Positions 23,159 through 31,123 of a stretch of 34,990 bases of DNA are shown here, one piece after another. A program made the position numbers and the translations under genes. The stretch is from positions 1-34,990 of the forward strand of contig JARLIN010000034.1 of the NCBI GenBank assembly GCA_031291715.1, written 5' to 3'. This stretch comes from Rhodopila sp. GTDB taxonomy: Bacteria; Pseudomonadota; Alphaproteobacteria; Acetobacterales; Acetobacteraceae. The notes under the pieces were generated by a model. The model did no database searches. It was not told where the DNA came from and saw only the letters and a list, made by a program, of their open reading frames with translations. The first letter of the stretch is position 1. Each line of letters begins with the position of its first letter.

Positions 23159-23929
23159 TTAGATGACCCGGGAGACCTGCACACCTTGCCCTTCCAAGAG
23201 CGTCGGAATTCCATCTTTGCCAACGCAGTGCAGTGCTCCGACGACGACAAGTGTGGGAATCCCGTCGGAGGCGAGCCGCACAAGATCTGGCATCCAGGCG
23301 CTATTACGGCCGGTGATGAGTTTTTCAAACCCAACTGGCCACATTCTTAGTCGGTGATCAAGGATGTGTTCGAACGTCCCGGCGTCGTGGTCGTGCCAAG
23401 CTTTGATCATGACATCCATATCGTTCTGGAAGGCGGACGGCGGGTTCGTGGCGTAATTCAGGAGGCTGACCTTTTCCCGGGTTGGCGACAGAGCGAAGAT
23501 GGTGAGTGCATCCGCCGGCTGTTCAAGCGTGGTGCGCTCCTTGCCATCCTGGTCGGTGCGGACCCACAGAACCTTATCGACCCCATAGGCCTGATCGATC
23601 CCGCGCTTAGCGGCACCGATGGCGACGATGGCGAAGGCGGCTGCCCAAGGCTGGAGTTGCTCCAATCGTGCCGGGTCGAGGCCGAGGTTTGCCCATTCCC
23701 TGGCAGCGCTGGCAAAAACCGCCGGCGGAACCTGAGTGCTAAGCGCCGCGCCAGCAACATTTTCGAGGAGTGTCAAAGCGGGCGGCTGGCCCATGTCGTG
23801 TTCGAAGGTCACCCGCTGGGCCGATTTATAAACCTGCTCCGCCTCGGGAAATAACCCGTGGCGAGTCTGCCCAAGGACATGAATGGACCCCATGAGATGC
23901 AGGTTTGTGTCTTCGACGTGCCACAGCAC
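23159..23929 (-). CDS. TraB/GumN-like protein
   Basis: A 256-residue protein resembling the TraB/GumN (TIKI-like) family: N-terminal LWHVEDTNLHLMGSIHVLG and C-terminal VVVGALHCVGKDGIPTLLEGQGVQV, the two conserved segments that bring together GS/T-x-H and G-A-x-H histidines of a putative metalloprotease site. The GTG start at 23929 has AAGGTGA seven bases upstream. There is no signal peptide at this start, unlike many GumN proteins, so the location is unclear. It stands alone next to an IS66 copy that ends 51 bp from its stop. The substrate is unknown. Confidence 0.78.
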   Translation of the reverse strand: MLWHVEDTNLHLMGSIHVLGQTRHGLFPEAEQVYKSAQRVTFEHDMGQPPALTLLENVAGAALSTQVPPAVFASAAREWANLGLDPARLEQLQPWAAAFAIVAIGAAKRGIDQAYGVDKVLWVRTDQDGKERTTLEQPADALTIFALSPTREKVSLLNYATNPPSAFQNDMDVMIKAWHDHDAGTFEHILDHRLRMWPVGFEKLITGRNSAWMPDLVRLASDGIPTLVVVGALHCVGKDGIPTLLEGQGVQVSRVI

Positions 23930-24040
23930 AGCGCTTCACCTTCCGAAATCGCGGCCTCGGTACTCTTCCGCTTTTACTTTTGATAACAGATTTTATCAAG
24001 AGTAAAGTTTGGTCATTTCAGGAGAGATGAGAACGATTCC

Positions 24041-24310
24041 TTGACGGTCGATACATGGCTGGGCGTCGCCGGATGTGCGCTTGGATTCCTCGGGCTAGCA
24101 GCGACGGCCTGGGCCGTGTGCGACGCGTGGCGTCAGCGATCCAAGCGTGAGAGAGCGGTAATCGCCGCCCATGGTGTGATCGAGCGGACCTACGGGTTGC
24201 TTGTGGGCATAAAGCCCTTTGTCGTTCCCCTCGGACCAGCTCACGAGGCTGCGGTTAACGATGGCCTTGCGGCCATCAACCAGCAGCGTGACGGGCTTAA
24301 GGATTTGTAA
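24041..24310 (+). CDS. Small membrane protein, unknown
   Basis: An 89-residue frame with a TTG start at 24041. Residues about 5-28 (WLGVAGCALGFLGLAATAWAV) form one clear transmembrane helix. A basic segment (RQRSKRER) follows, pointing to a cytoplasmic C-terminus. It ends 17 bp before the tyrosine recombinase start, so the two may share a transcript. No family is recognised. The TTG start and weak Shine-Dalgarno make the exact N-terminus uncertain. Confidence 0.55.
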   Translation: MTVDTWLGVAGCALGFLGLAATAWAVCDAWRQRSKRERAVIAAHGVIERTYGLLVGIKPFVVPLGPAHEAAVNDGLAAINQQRDGLKDL

Positions 24311-24327
24311 CGGGGGTCGGACGACAC

Positions 24328-25290
24328 ATGAGCAGCACGGTCGCACCTGTTTCGACCCAAAATGCACGGCTGCTGACCGCCGCCGAGTTTCATCGGCTGG
24401 CGGTTGTGCCGCCCGAGGTGGAGTGGTTCGCCAACCTCAGCAACCCGAGCACCCGGCGCGCATATGAAAACGCGGTGAAAGATTTCGTGCACTTCACTGG
24501 CATCGAGCGACCCGAGGAGTTTCGGACCGTAACGCGCGCCCACATCATCGCCTGGCGCGACGAGCTGGCGCGGCGCGGGCTTGGCGGCAGCACCATCCGG
24601 CACCGGCTGGCGTCGCTGGCGTCGTTGTTCGAGTATCTGTGCGACCGCAACGCTGTTACCCATAACCCGCTGAAGGGCGTCGAGCGGCCGAGGACGGAAC
24701 GCGGCGAAGGCAAGACGCCGGCCCTTGGCAACCATCAGGCCCGCGAACTGCTGGATGCGCCAGCGGCCGACACCCTCAAGAGCAAGCGCGACCGTGCCAT
24801 TCTGTCCACGCTGCTGTTCCACGCGCTTCGGCGCGAGGAATTGTGCAAGCTCAAGGTGAAGGACTTCCGGCACGCGTGCAAAGGCCTGCCGCACCTCAAG
24901 GTGTCCGGCAAGGGTGGCAAGACCCGGTATCTGCCGCTGCATTCCGGCACCAACGGCCGCATCAACGACTACCTCGACACCGCCGGTCACGGCACCGATG
25001 AGAACGGCGCGCTGTTCCGGCCGATCCGCAACAACCGTACCGGACACCTTGAACGGGCGATCACGGCCGACGGAGTTTACCGGCTGGTGCGGTGCTATTC
25101 GACGCAGCTCGGGTTCAAGATCGGCGCGCATGCGCTGCGCGTGACCGCCGCCACCAACGCGCTGGATCACCAAGCCGACATCGCCAAAGTGCGGGAATGG
25201 CTCGGCCACGCCAACATCGCCACCACTCGCATCTACGATCACCGCCGCACGCGGCCGGAGGACAGCCCGACCTTCAAGGTGGCCTATTGA
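24328..25290 (+). CDS. Tyrosine recombinase (XerC/D-like)
   Basis: A 320-residue phage-integrase-family recombinase. The N-terminal SAM-like core-binding domain covers about 28-125 (TRRAYENAVKDFVHFT...). All catalytic residues are present: Arg168 (HALRREEL), Lys198 (GKGGKTRYLPL), His268 and Arg271 (GAHALRVTAATNAL), His294 (WLGHANIATT) and the nucleophile Tyr303 (RIYDHR). The length and lack of an arm-binding domain resemble Xer and integron/tandem recombinases more than ICE integrases. No excisionase or tRNA lies beside it. It could resolve dimers, move a cassette, or be cargo of a smaller element. Confidence 0.9.
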   Translation: MSSTVAPVSTQNARLLTAAEFHRLAVVPPEVEWFANLSNPSTRRAYENAVKDFVHFTGIERPEEFRTVTRAHIIAWRDELARRGLGGSTIRHRLASLASLFEYLCDRNAVTHNPLKGVERPRTERGEGKTPALGNHQARELLDAPAADTLKSKRDRAILSTLLFHALRREELCKLKVKDFRHACKGLPHLKVSGKGGKTRYLPLHSGTNGRINDYLDTAGHGTDENGALFRPIRNNRTGHLERAITADGVYRLVRCYSTQLGFKIGAHALRVTAATNALDHQADIAKVREWLGHANIATTRIYDHRRTRPEDSPTFKVAY

Positions 25291-26349
25291 TGCTGTGAGC
25301 TGTCTTGATCGGAACTGACGCCCCGAGAGAGGCTTTGGCATATATTGAAAAGGAAAAAATAGAGTCCAACCAAACCTTGTTTAGATTCCGCCATCGTCAC
25401 CTTTGCGTGGGTTCCCTTCGACGCGATATCGTTCAATTTCCGAACATGGGCCGCCAACTGCCCTAACTCAAGGGATAGCAATTCAGTGGAAGTAGATTTC
25501 CTGAGTTTGATAGTCATAAATTCTTGAATTCGATTCAAATATTGGCTTTCCCCAAGTGCGCGCTCGATGCCGTCACTGCAAATGACCTTTCCGCTCACCG
25601 GTGGATAGAAAAAATCTGCGACAGCATTGAGCTGTGCGCCTAACTTCAGCCAACAGAAGAGAGGAATCCTCTGGATCGTCTGATAATGCGAGCTGAGTTG
25701 CCTTTTGCAATTTTACATAGACATCATTCGAACGAACCTTAAAATAATTGTTCGCCTCATTCTGAACGTGCTCTAAAAATCCCTGCGTTCTCCGCTGCAT
25801 ATCGAGCTGCCGTTCAATCTGAATCGCATAGTTCAGGCAGCGCGTTTTGACTCGTGACCGGATTGTGTGAAGGGCGCGAATGCGCAAACGGATCACGGCT
25901 TTGTCGGGCATAAGGCGGTCGGTGAACGCTGCCGCATCGAACTCGCCCATGCTCTGTGGAATAGCCATGTCGTTGATCGTTCGTTCACACTGCTCTAGTT
26001 CGGCATCAAGTTCGCCAATCGCAACCTTTAATACGCTTGGCCTGTCGCCTGGATCCGTGATGTTGTCGCTCAAATGTCTTGCCAACTCTTCGATATTATG
26101 GACCTCAAGCCAACGCTCAAGGGAGTTATCGAAGATAAATTTTTGAGTCTCCTCATTCAAATGCGACGTGTCATCCAATAGAATGCGCGCAACTTCTTTT
26201 CGGTCTGGGTATAGCTCACGTAAGAACGAGGACGCGTTAAGAAAATCCTTTCCACCCCTCGCGAGCCGCAGGCAGCCCATTACGGCCGCTTCAACGTCAT
26301 CTTCCTCCAAATGTTCGTATATTCGCGCCAGAATTTTTTCATAATCCAT
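25284..26349 (-). pseudogene. Unknown helical protein, broken by one frame change
   Basis: Two adjacent minus-strand frames belong to one gene. The first runs from ATG 26349 and reads as a 258-residue helical protein (EKILARIYEHLEEDDVEAAV..., ERTINDMAIPQSMGEFDAAAF...). Near 25645 it slips: the expected continuation NAVADFFYPPVSGKVICSDGI lies one base over and runs to a stop at 25284, through GESQYLNRIQEFM and GTHAKVTMAESKQGLVGLYFFLFNICQ. One +1 step at about 25635-25650 restores a protein of about 354 residues. The tail (FYPP...YLNRI...KGTHAKVT...EA) resembles C-terminal regions I have seen in uncharacterised defence-associated proteins, but I do not recognise the family. It follows the OLD nuclease by 178 bp on the same strand. 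Composition is more AT-rich than its neighbours. Confidence 0.65.
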
Positions 26350-26527
26350 CGCGGTTCCCGCAAGATATGAGCTGGCATTAACATAGCACGATGCTACCGG
26401 GGCCGGCGCATGCCACGCGTCCTCCCTGGCCGGCCCGGGTAGCCATAGTCATAGCCTCATCAAGGCGTCGCTGCCTCGCGCGCCCCCAGCCGAACCGGCC
26501 GTCAGCTCGGCCCTGTCGCGGTGTGCC

Positions 26528-28342
26528 CTATGCGACCGATACGGCAGCCTCAAACGTAGCCTTGAGACCTTCGACGCTCTTCCACGCATCCAGGCAAGCG
26601 GGAACCACATCGGATCTGAAAATCAGGTAGTCGAGCATTCCCTTGACCTCCGCGCGGTATGCGGCATTTCCCTTGATTTTCATCACGGCGTTGTAGGGCT
26701 TGTCTTTGCTGGCCTCCTCCCCGAAAACGGCACTTTCAAAATTCGGGACACACGTAGCTAAGCGAACGCAGTCCGCATCTGGCGCAGATTTCACGGCGCT
26801 CAATATCTGCGCATTGCCAGCCCAGGCGGGGTTGACCTTCCCATTCGGCAAAAACGGTGAGTCGGAATCATGCAACACAGAATATTTACTGCCGAAGTAA
26901 TTCATGATCTTGACCAGCGCCGGAATAACGAATTTTCCCCTCGCCCGCACGATATGAACGTCGCGGTACGGATTGCGATCGGACTCGATAATCTCCCGGA
27001 ATGCGGAATATTCTGTGTCGCCCTCGACAATGATGGTGGTGCTTCCAAAAAAGAACTCCGCCATATGCGGGTCCCAATGGTTTAGCAGTTTCAGCGCCTC
27101 CTTGTCGTCGTCAGTAAGCTTGACGCGCGCGGGGCGAAAAACGGTCGTCCCGTTTATGACACCGGAACCACCAACCCGCTCAACGCGCACTATGGTGGTG
27201 TTGTCGCGCGTAATATCGACAAAGGCTGGAGAATGCGTTGTCACCATCACCTGCCAACCCGAGCCCTTCAAGGCAAGGTCATAGAGAACGCGGCAGGCGT
27301 CTCGCACAGCATTCGGATGCAGGCAGATTTCCGGCTCGTCCAGCAACAAGACATGCGGCCGTGGTGCCGGGGCCTCGACAGCGGGGTCGGCCGCCGTGTC
27401 GGCCTTTTTGCTCGGCCTTTTGGGAGAGTCGGGCTGCTTATCGGAGGCAATCTTCAGGGCCGACCATAGCAAAGTTCGACGCGCGCCGCTGCCTTGTTTA
27501 TCGAGAGGTGCCATATGCCCGTCTTCGGGCCCCATTCTAAGCACCGGCTTCGTCGAGAAAAAGTTGAATGCCTTTTCGCTGATCTCGTCATCTCTAGTGT
27601 CAACCGATACCCTGAAGCCGACGAAAATTTCGCCCATATACGCCGACAGAGACTGCTCAATACCGCGGATGTCGTCTTGGGATTGGTCGACGATTTCCTT
27701 CTGCAAAGCTTTAATCTGCGTGGTCAAATTCTCGACGACAGAACCTTTGTCTTCCGACGACTGTCTGGCCTTTTGCAGCAGCACCTCTTTTAAAAGCTCA
27801 ATAATCTTTTCGCCTTGCTCTTCGGGGCTTGCAAAAGCGTCGACTCGATGAGGCATCGGACGGCGGGATTTGGCAACATTCGGCGCACCCCAGGGGACCC
27901 GATCATCCCAGTCGTTCTCGTTAGCACGGTGACCTTGGCGCTTAGGTTCTTTCCCCGGTTCTTCCCACCGCCACCGCTCCCGCACATACTGTTGCCCCGT
28001 CTCCTCATCGATATGGAGCCATTGGGCGGCCGGAAGATCGTCCAAGACATATGTCTGCAATTCGATTTCCGGGAGATTGTCGGGGTCGACAGTCTCGCCC
28101 GGGAAATCTTCGAGCTTAAGACGCCCATCGCTTGAGCCGTGAAGCATTATTACTTCATATGCCCTTAAGATCGTGCTCTTTCCCGCGTTATTCGGTCCGA
28201 CAAGAATTACTATATCGTCGAGATCGATTGATACAGGGGAATTTCCGATGCATCGGAAATTCCGGACGACAAGCCGTTTCACTTTGGCGGTTGCTAGAGA
28301 TATCTGGCTTTCGTCCGACGTTTTTGCAGCGGCCTTGGCCAT
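26528..28342 (-). CDS. OLD-family ATPase with TOPRIM nuclease domain
   Basis: A 604-residue protein from ATG 28342 (AAAGG upstream); the frame is open to 28558, but those residues do not belong to the family. ABC-type ATPase parts: Walker A GPNNAGKST (49-57), signature QGSGARR (283-289), Walker B HVLLLDEPEICLHP (about 330-343) and H-loop TTHSP (His370). The TOPRIM domain follows with IIVEGDTEYSAF (Glu440) and LHDSDSP (Asp492, Asp494). OLD proteins cut DNA in an ATP-controlled way, either alone (class 1) or with a UvrD-like helicase (GajAB/class 2). No helicase is nearby, so class 1 or a variant is likely. A phage-defence role is inferred. Confidence 0.9.
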   Translation of the reverse strand: MAKAAAKTSDESQISLATAKVKRLVVRNFRCIGNSPVSIDLDDIVILVGPNNAGKSTILRAYEVIMLHGSSDGRLKLEDFPGETVDPDNLPEIELQTYVLDDLPAAQWLHIDEETGQQYVRERWRWEEPGKEPKRQGHRANENDWDDRVPWGAPNVAKSRRPMPHRVDAFASPEEQGEKIIELLKEVLLQKARQSSEDKGSVVENLTTQIKALQKEIVDQSQDDIRGIEQSLSAYMGEIFVGFRVSVDTRDDEISEKAFNFFSTKPVLRMGPEDGHMAPLDKQGSGARRTLLWSALKIASDKQPDSPKRPSKKADTAADPAVEAPAPRPHVLLLDEPEICLHPNAVRDACRVLYDLALKGSGWQVMVTTHSPAFVDITRDNTTIVRVERVGGSGVINGTTVFRPARVKLTDDDKEALKLLNHWDPHMAEFFFGSTTIIVEGDTEYSAFREIIESDRNPYRDVHIVRARGKFVIPALVKIMNYFGSKYSVLHDSDSPFLPNGKVNPAWAGNAQILSAVKSAPDADCVRLATCVPNFESAVFGEEASKDKPYNAVMKIKGNAAYRAEVKGMLDYLIFRSDVVPACLDAWKSVEGLKATFEAAVSVA

Positions 28343-28637
28343 GAGCGGCACCTTTCCCGGTTCGCTGTCCGGAATGTATCGGAATCGAACGCAATTGTCT
28401 ATGCCGTGGGGAAATAGGTAGTCCAGCGGCCGCGCTAGACGCTCGTCGTCTCGTTCGCGCGTGACACGAATCACTTGATCCGGCAGGCAGGCTTGCCAGT
28501 CATCGGGTGCGAGTTGCGTCGGGCGCCCTTCAACTTTTCTGCGGAGATCAAGCCCCAAAAATGGCTAATCCTTCAGGACCGCGCTGCCAGCACCTCACCG
28601 GTCGCGGAGTCAGCCGGGCTGAGGGCCGACCTTTGAC

Positions 28638-28922
28638 CTAATGGGAAGGTCCCAGCGCTTGTGCCCGAAGACCATGGAACGCGGTCATGGCAGCGTCCCA
28701 CGTGACCTGCCCGGGGGCGATTTCGCGCACCATCAGCAGGTCGACCCGGCAGCGCGATCGGTAATAGTCGCCCTCCATCACGGCGAGCCAGCCTCCAAGC
28801 CCGGCAGCTTTGAGACCAACGGCCGCCCGCTCGATTTCCTCTTGAGTCGGATCGGTATGGCGCCCGAGTGTGGTGTGCCGCCCGTCTTCCGCAAGGACAA
28901 TCCAGCGTTTTTCTGATGACAT
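28638..28922 (-). CDS. Small conserved-looking hypothetical protein
   Basis: A 94-residue protein from ATG 28922 (MSSEKRWIVLAEDGRHTTLGR); an in-frame ATG at 28934 is possible. It is a compact alpha/beta sequence with HTDPTQEEIERAAVGLKAAGLGGWLAVMEGDYY in the middle and a VRE...TWDAAMTAFHGLRAQAL tail. I have an impression of similar proteins in alphaproteobacterial islands, without a function. It starts 30 bp after the Vsr stop on the same strand, so it may belong to the restriction operon's tail. Confidence 0.6.
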   Translation of the reverse strand: MSSEKRWIVLAEDGRHTTLGRHTDPTQEEIERAAVGLKAAGLGGWLAVMEGDYYRSRCRVDLLMVREIAPGQVTWDAAMTAFHGLRAQALGPSH

Positions 28923-28952
28923 CTTAAATCTCATAATACGATGGATTGCAGA

Positions 28953-29447
28953 TCACGACAATAACTCCGTTGAGCGCTGCTCTCCCGATCCGCGCCAGTT
29001 GCCTTCCACCGTGCGCAGCACAGTACCTTCCGTCAGGAACGCCGCTGCGGCATTCATGACGGCGCCCGGCGGCAGACGAGCGGGCCCGCGCAGGGCACAC
29101 TCCCAGACAACCATAACGCGCCAGCCGGCTTCCTGCAGCGCGGCGACTGCGGCTTGGTCGCGCGCGCGGTTACTTGCAATCTTTGTTGCCCAAAACGCCG
29201 TTCGGGTTGCCGGCATCCGGCACATTGGGCAGTCGTGGCCGTGCCAGAAGCAGCCATGCGCGAAGATCACCGCGCAACGCCCGGGGAAGACCAGATCGGG
29301 GCGGCCGGGCAGGTCGCGCCGGTACAGGCGGAACCGGAACCCGAGCGCGTGCAGCCCCCGGCGGAGCTGCAGCTCGGGTTTCGTGTCCTGACCACGGATA
29401 CGGCTCATATTGAGATGGCGCTGCGTCGGCGTGAGCACGTCCACCAT
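28953..29447 (-). CDS. vsr: Very short patch repair endonuclease Vsr
   Basis: A 164-residue Vsr nuclease, which nicks T:G mismatches left by deamination of 5-methylcytosine. The hallmark MSRIRGQDTKPELQLRR opens the fold, then Asp51 in PGRPDLVF, and FAHGCFWHGHDC with His64 and His69, followed by the family's WATKI...NRARD...L...GWRVMVVWEC segment. Positions of Asp51, His64 and His69 coincide with those I recall for E. coli Vsr. It is the last of five coupled genes after a C5 methyltransferase, its expected partner: the methylase creates the mutational hotspot that Vsr repairs. Confidence 0.95.
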   Translation of the reverse strand: MVDVLTPTQRHLNMSRIRGQDTKPELQLRRGLHALGFRFRLYRRDLPGRPDLVFPGRCAVIFAHGCFWHGHDCPMCRMPATRTAFWATKIASNRARDQAAVAALQEAGWRVMVVWECALRGPARLPPGAVMNAAAAFLTEGTVLRTVEGNWRGSGEQRSTELLS

Positions 29448-29455
29448 GACCGGCC

Positions 29456-31117
29456 TCAGACGGCCGTGGCATCGGCAACCACGGCGGTCAACGCCGTGGT
29501 GATGTCGCTCACGCTCATCCCGGGCCGCAGCGTCAGCGCCCCGAAACGGAAACTCCGGCGGTATTCGGGGTGAAACAGGCGCCCCGGCATTGGTGTATCC
29601 CGGTAACTTGGCTTTATCGACGGTAAGGCTGGAGCCAGGAGATAGGCCGCGCTGACGATGGCCTTGACCCCGCCGTCCTCAATCTCGCAGACCAGGGCAT
29701 CCCTGTAGGTGTGGATCGAGTTCAGCGCATCCGCCAGACCGTCATCGACCCGGTATTTAGCATCGAGCACGATCAGGCGGCCCGGCGCGCTTCCTTCTCC
29801 TCCTCCATACTCAGCGACGACGATATCCGGGACCATGGTGCGGCTGTAGGAGCCGCGGCCATCCGCCTCCTTCCAGAACTCCCGGTACTGCTTCTGAAAG
29901 CAGAGCTTCCAGCCGCCCCCGACCGGCACGGTCACGGCATCCCGCCGCACCGTCACGCCGCCGGCGGCATCCGTGATGAACAGATCGGTGACCGTGAGTC
30001 CGGCCGGCCCCCAGGTCTCGGCTCCTGCCCGTACGAGCCGCAAGAAGCACCACAGCTCATAGAGATGGAAAGTCCGGGCCAGCGGCATCTGGAGGAAATC
30101 GCCGAACACGGCGGCTATGCCCAGGTTCATGTCCTGCCACAGCCGAAAGAAGCGGCGGTAGGCGGGGTCCCGGCGGAACAGCGAGGACAGCATCAGCCGC
30201 GCAGGTGCCTCACCCGCCTCCGCGAAGGGCACTGCCGCGGCAAGCCGGCCCACCCGGCGCGCGAGCCGGCGGCAGCGGCCAGCCCACGCCGCCTGAAGCC
30301 CCCGCAGTTCGTTGTCCTCCGCGCCGCCCTGCGCCAGCAGACCCGCCGCATTCTCAAGCCACTCCGCCCAGGCCCGGAGGCAAGCCCCCATCTGCCGGTG
30401 CTCGGGAAGATCGAGCGAGCTCCGTCGTTCGCGGATACGGACCTGAGCGGGCAGAAAACCCCGGAGCGCGGGCGGCAGCCGCGACGGATGATCCTGGCGT
30501 TCCCGCAGGACCCGCCCGCTACGCAGCGAGCGAAGAATCTCGGGGCCGGTCGCGCGAAGAGCCCGGTGATACGGCAGCACCGCATCGCTCGCGGTGAGTG
30601 TCCGGCGCGGGGCGCTGGCGATCGCCGCAACCGTGGCTTCCAGTTCGGCTATCCGCGAACGCAGGAATTCCAGACGGGCCAGCGGCGGCGGCCGGTTGCC
30701 GGTGCCGCGGCCGACACCCTTACGGAATGCGCTGAGCGCGAAGAGGGCGAAGGTGTCATCAAGGATTTCGCGCACCATCGCGTCGAAATCGTCGCGCGTC
30801 AGCTTCCGCCGGTCGGGGTCGGTGACAACCTCAAAGCGTCTCGGCGGCGCCCCTGGCACTCTCAACTCGGCCTCGACCGCACCGGCGTGAAAGCCCGGCG
30901 CCCACCGCCAGCGCGCCACGGCAGCCCCCGACGGCCGCAGACCTTCGAGATCTATATCGTCGATCAGCAGCGCCGCGTCCGCCCCTTCGGGACAGTCATG
31001 AAGCTCGAACAGGTAGCTGCCAGTTTCATGGACCCGACCTGGAGGCACAGGCTCAGGATCGGGCCACACCCGCCAAGCCTTCCGTGTCGCTTCATCGCGC
31101 AGCAGCAGGCCGGCCAT
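29456..31117 (-). CDS. DUF2357 nuclease, McrC-like partner of the McrB-like ATPase
   Basis: A 553-residue protein of the DUF2357 family with a C-terminal PD-(D/E)XK nuclease: MVPDIVVAEY (Pro430-Asp431) and VLDAKYRVDD (Asp452-x-Lys454), then NSIHTYRDAL. The first 300 residues are an Arg- and Ala-rich helical region with an N-terminal beta-rich part, as expected for the McrB-contacting portion. It starts 6 bp after the McrB-like gene and ends 8 bp before vsr. It would be the cleavage subunit, like LlaJI.R2 or McrC. The length is normal for the family. A long plus-strand frame opposite it is a codon-bias shadow. Confidence 0.85.
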   Translation of the reverse strand: MAGLLLRDEATRKAWRVWPDPEPVPPGRVHETGSYLFELHDCPEGADAALLIDDIDLEGLRPSGAAVARWRWAPGFHAGAVEAELRVPGAPPRRFEVVTDPDRRKLTRDDFDAMVREILDDTFALFALSAFRKGVGRGTGNRPPPLARLEFLRSRIAELEATVAAIASAPRRTLTASDAVLPYHRALRATGPEILRSLRSGRVLRERQDHPSRLPPALRGFLPAQVRIRERRSSLDLPEHRQMGACLRAWAEWLENAAGLLAQGGAEDNELRGLQAAWAGRCRRLARRVGRLAAAVPFAEAGEAPARLMLSSLFRRDPAYRRFFRLWQDMNLGIAAVFGDFLQMPLARTFHLYELWCFLRLVRAGAETWGPAGLTVTDLFITDAAGGVTVRRDAVTVPVGGGWKLCFQKQYREFWKEADGRGSYSRTMVPDIVVAEYGGGEGSAPGRLIVLDAKYRVDDGLADALNSIHTYRDALVCEIEDGGVKAIVSAAYLLAPALPSIKPSYRDTPMPGRLFHPEYRRSFRFGALTLRPGMSVSDITTALTAVVADATAV

Positions 31118-31123
31118 GCTCCC

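Noticed and set aside
26391-26630. 79-codon plus-strand frame
   Set aside because: Partly opposite the OLD gene's 3' end, Arg- and Pro-rich, without domain similarity.
28343-28558. 72-residue N-terminal extension of the OLD gene
   Set aside because: It does not resemble OLD proteins, and ATG 28342 has a good Shine-Dalgarno; it may be a remnant of something else.
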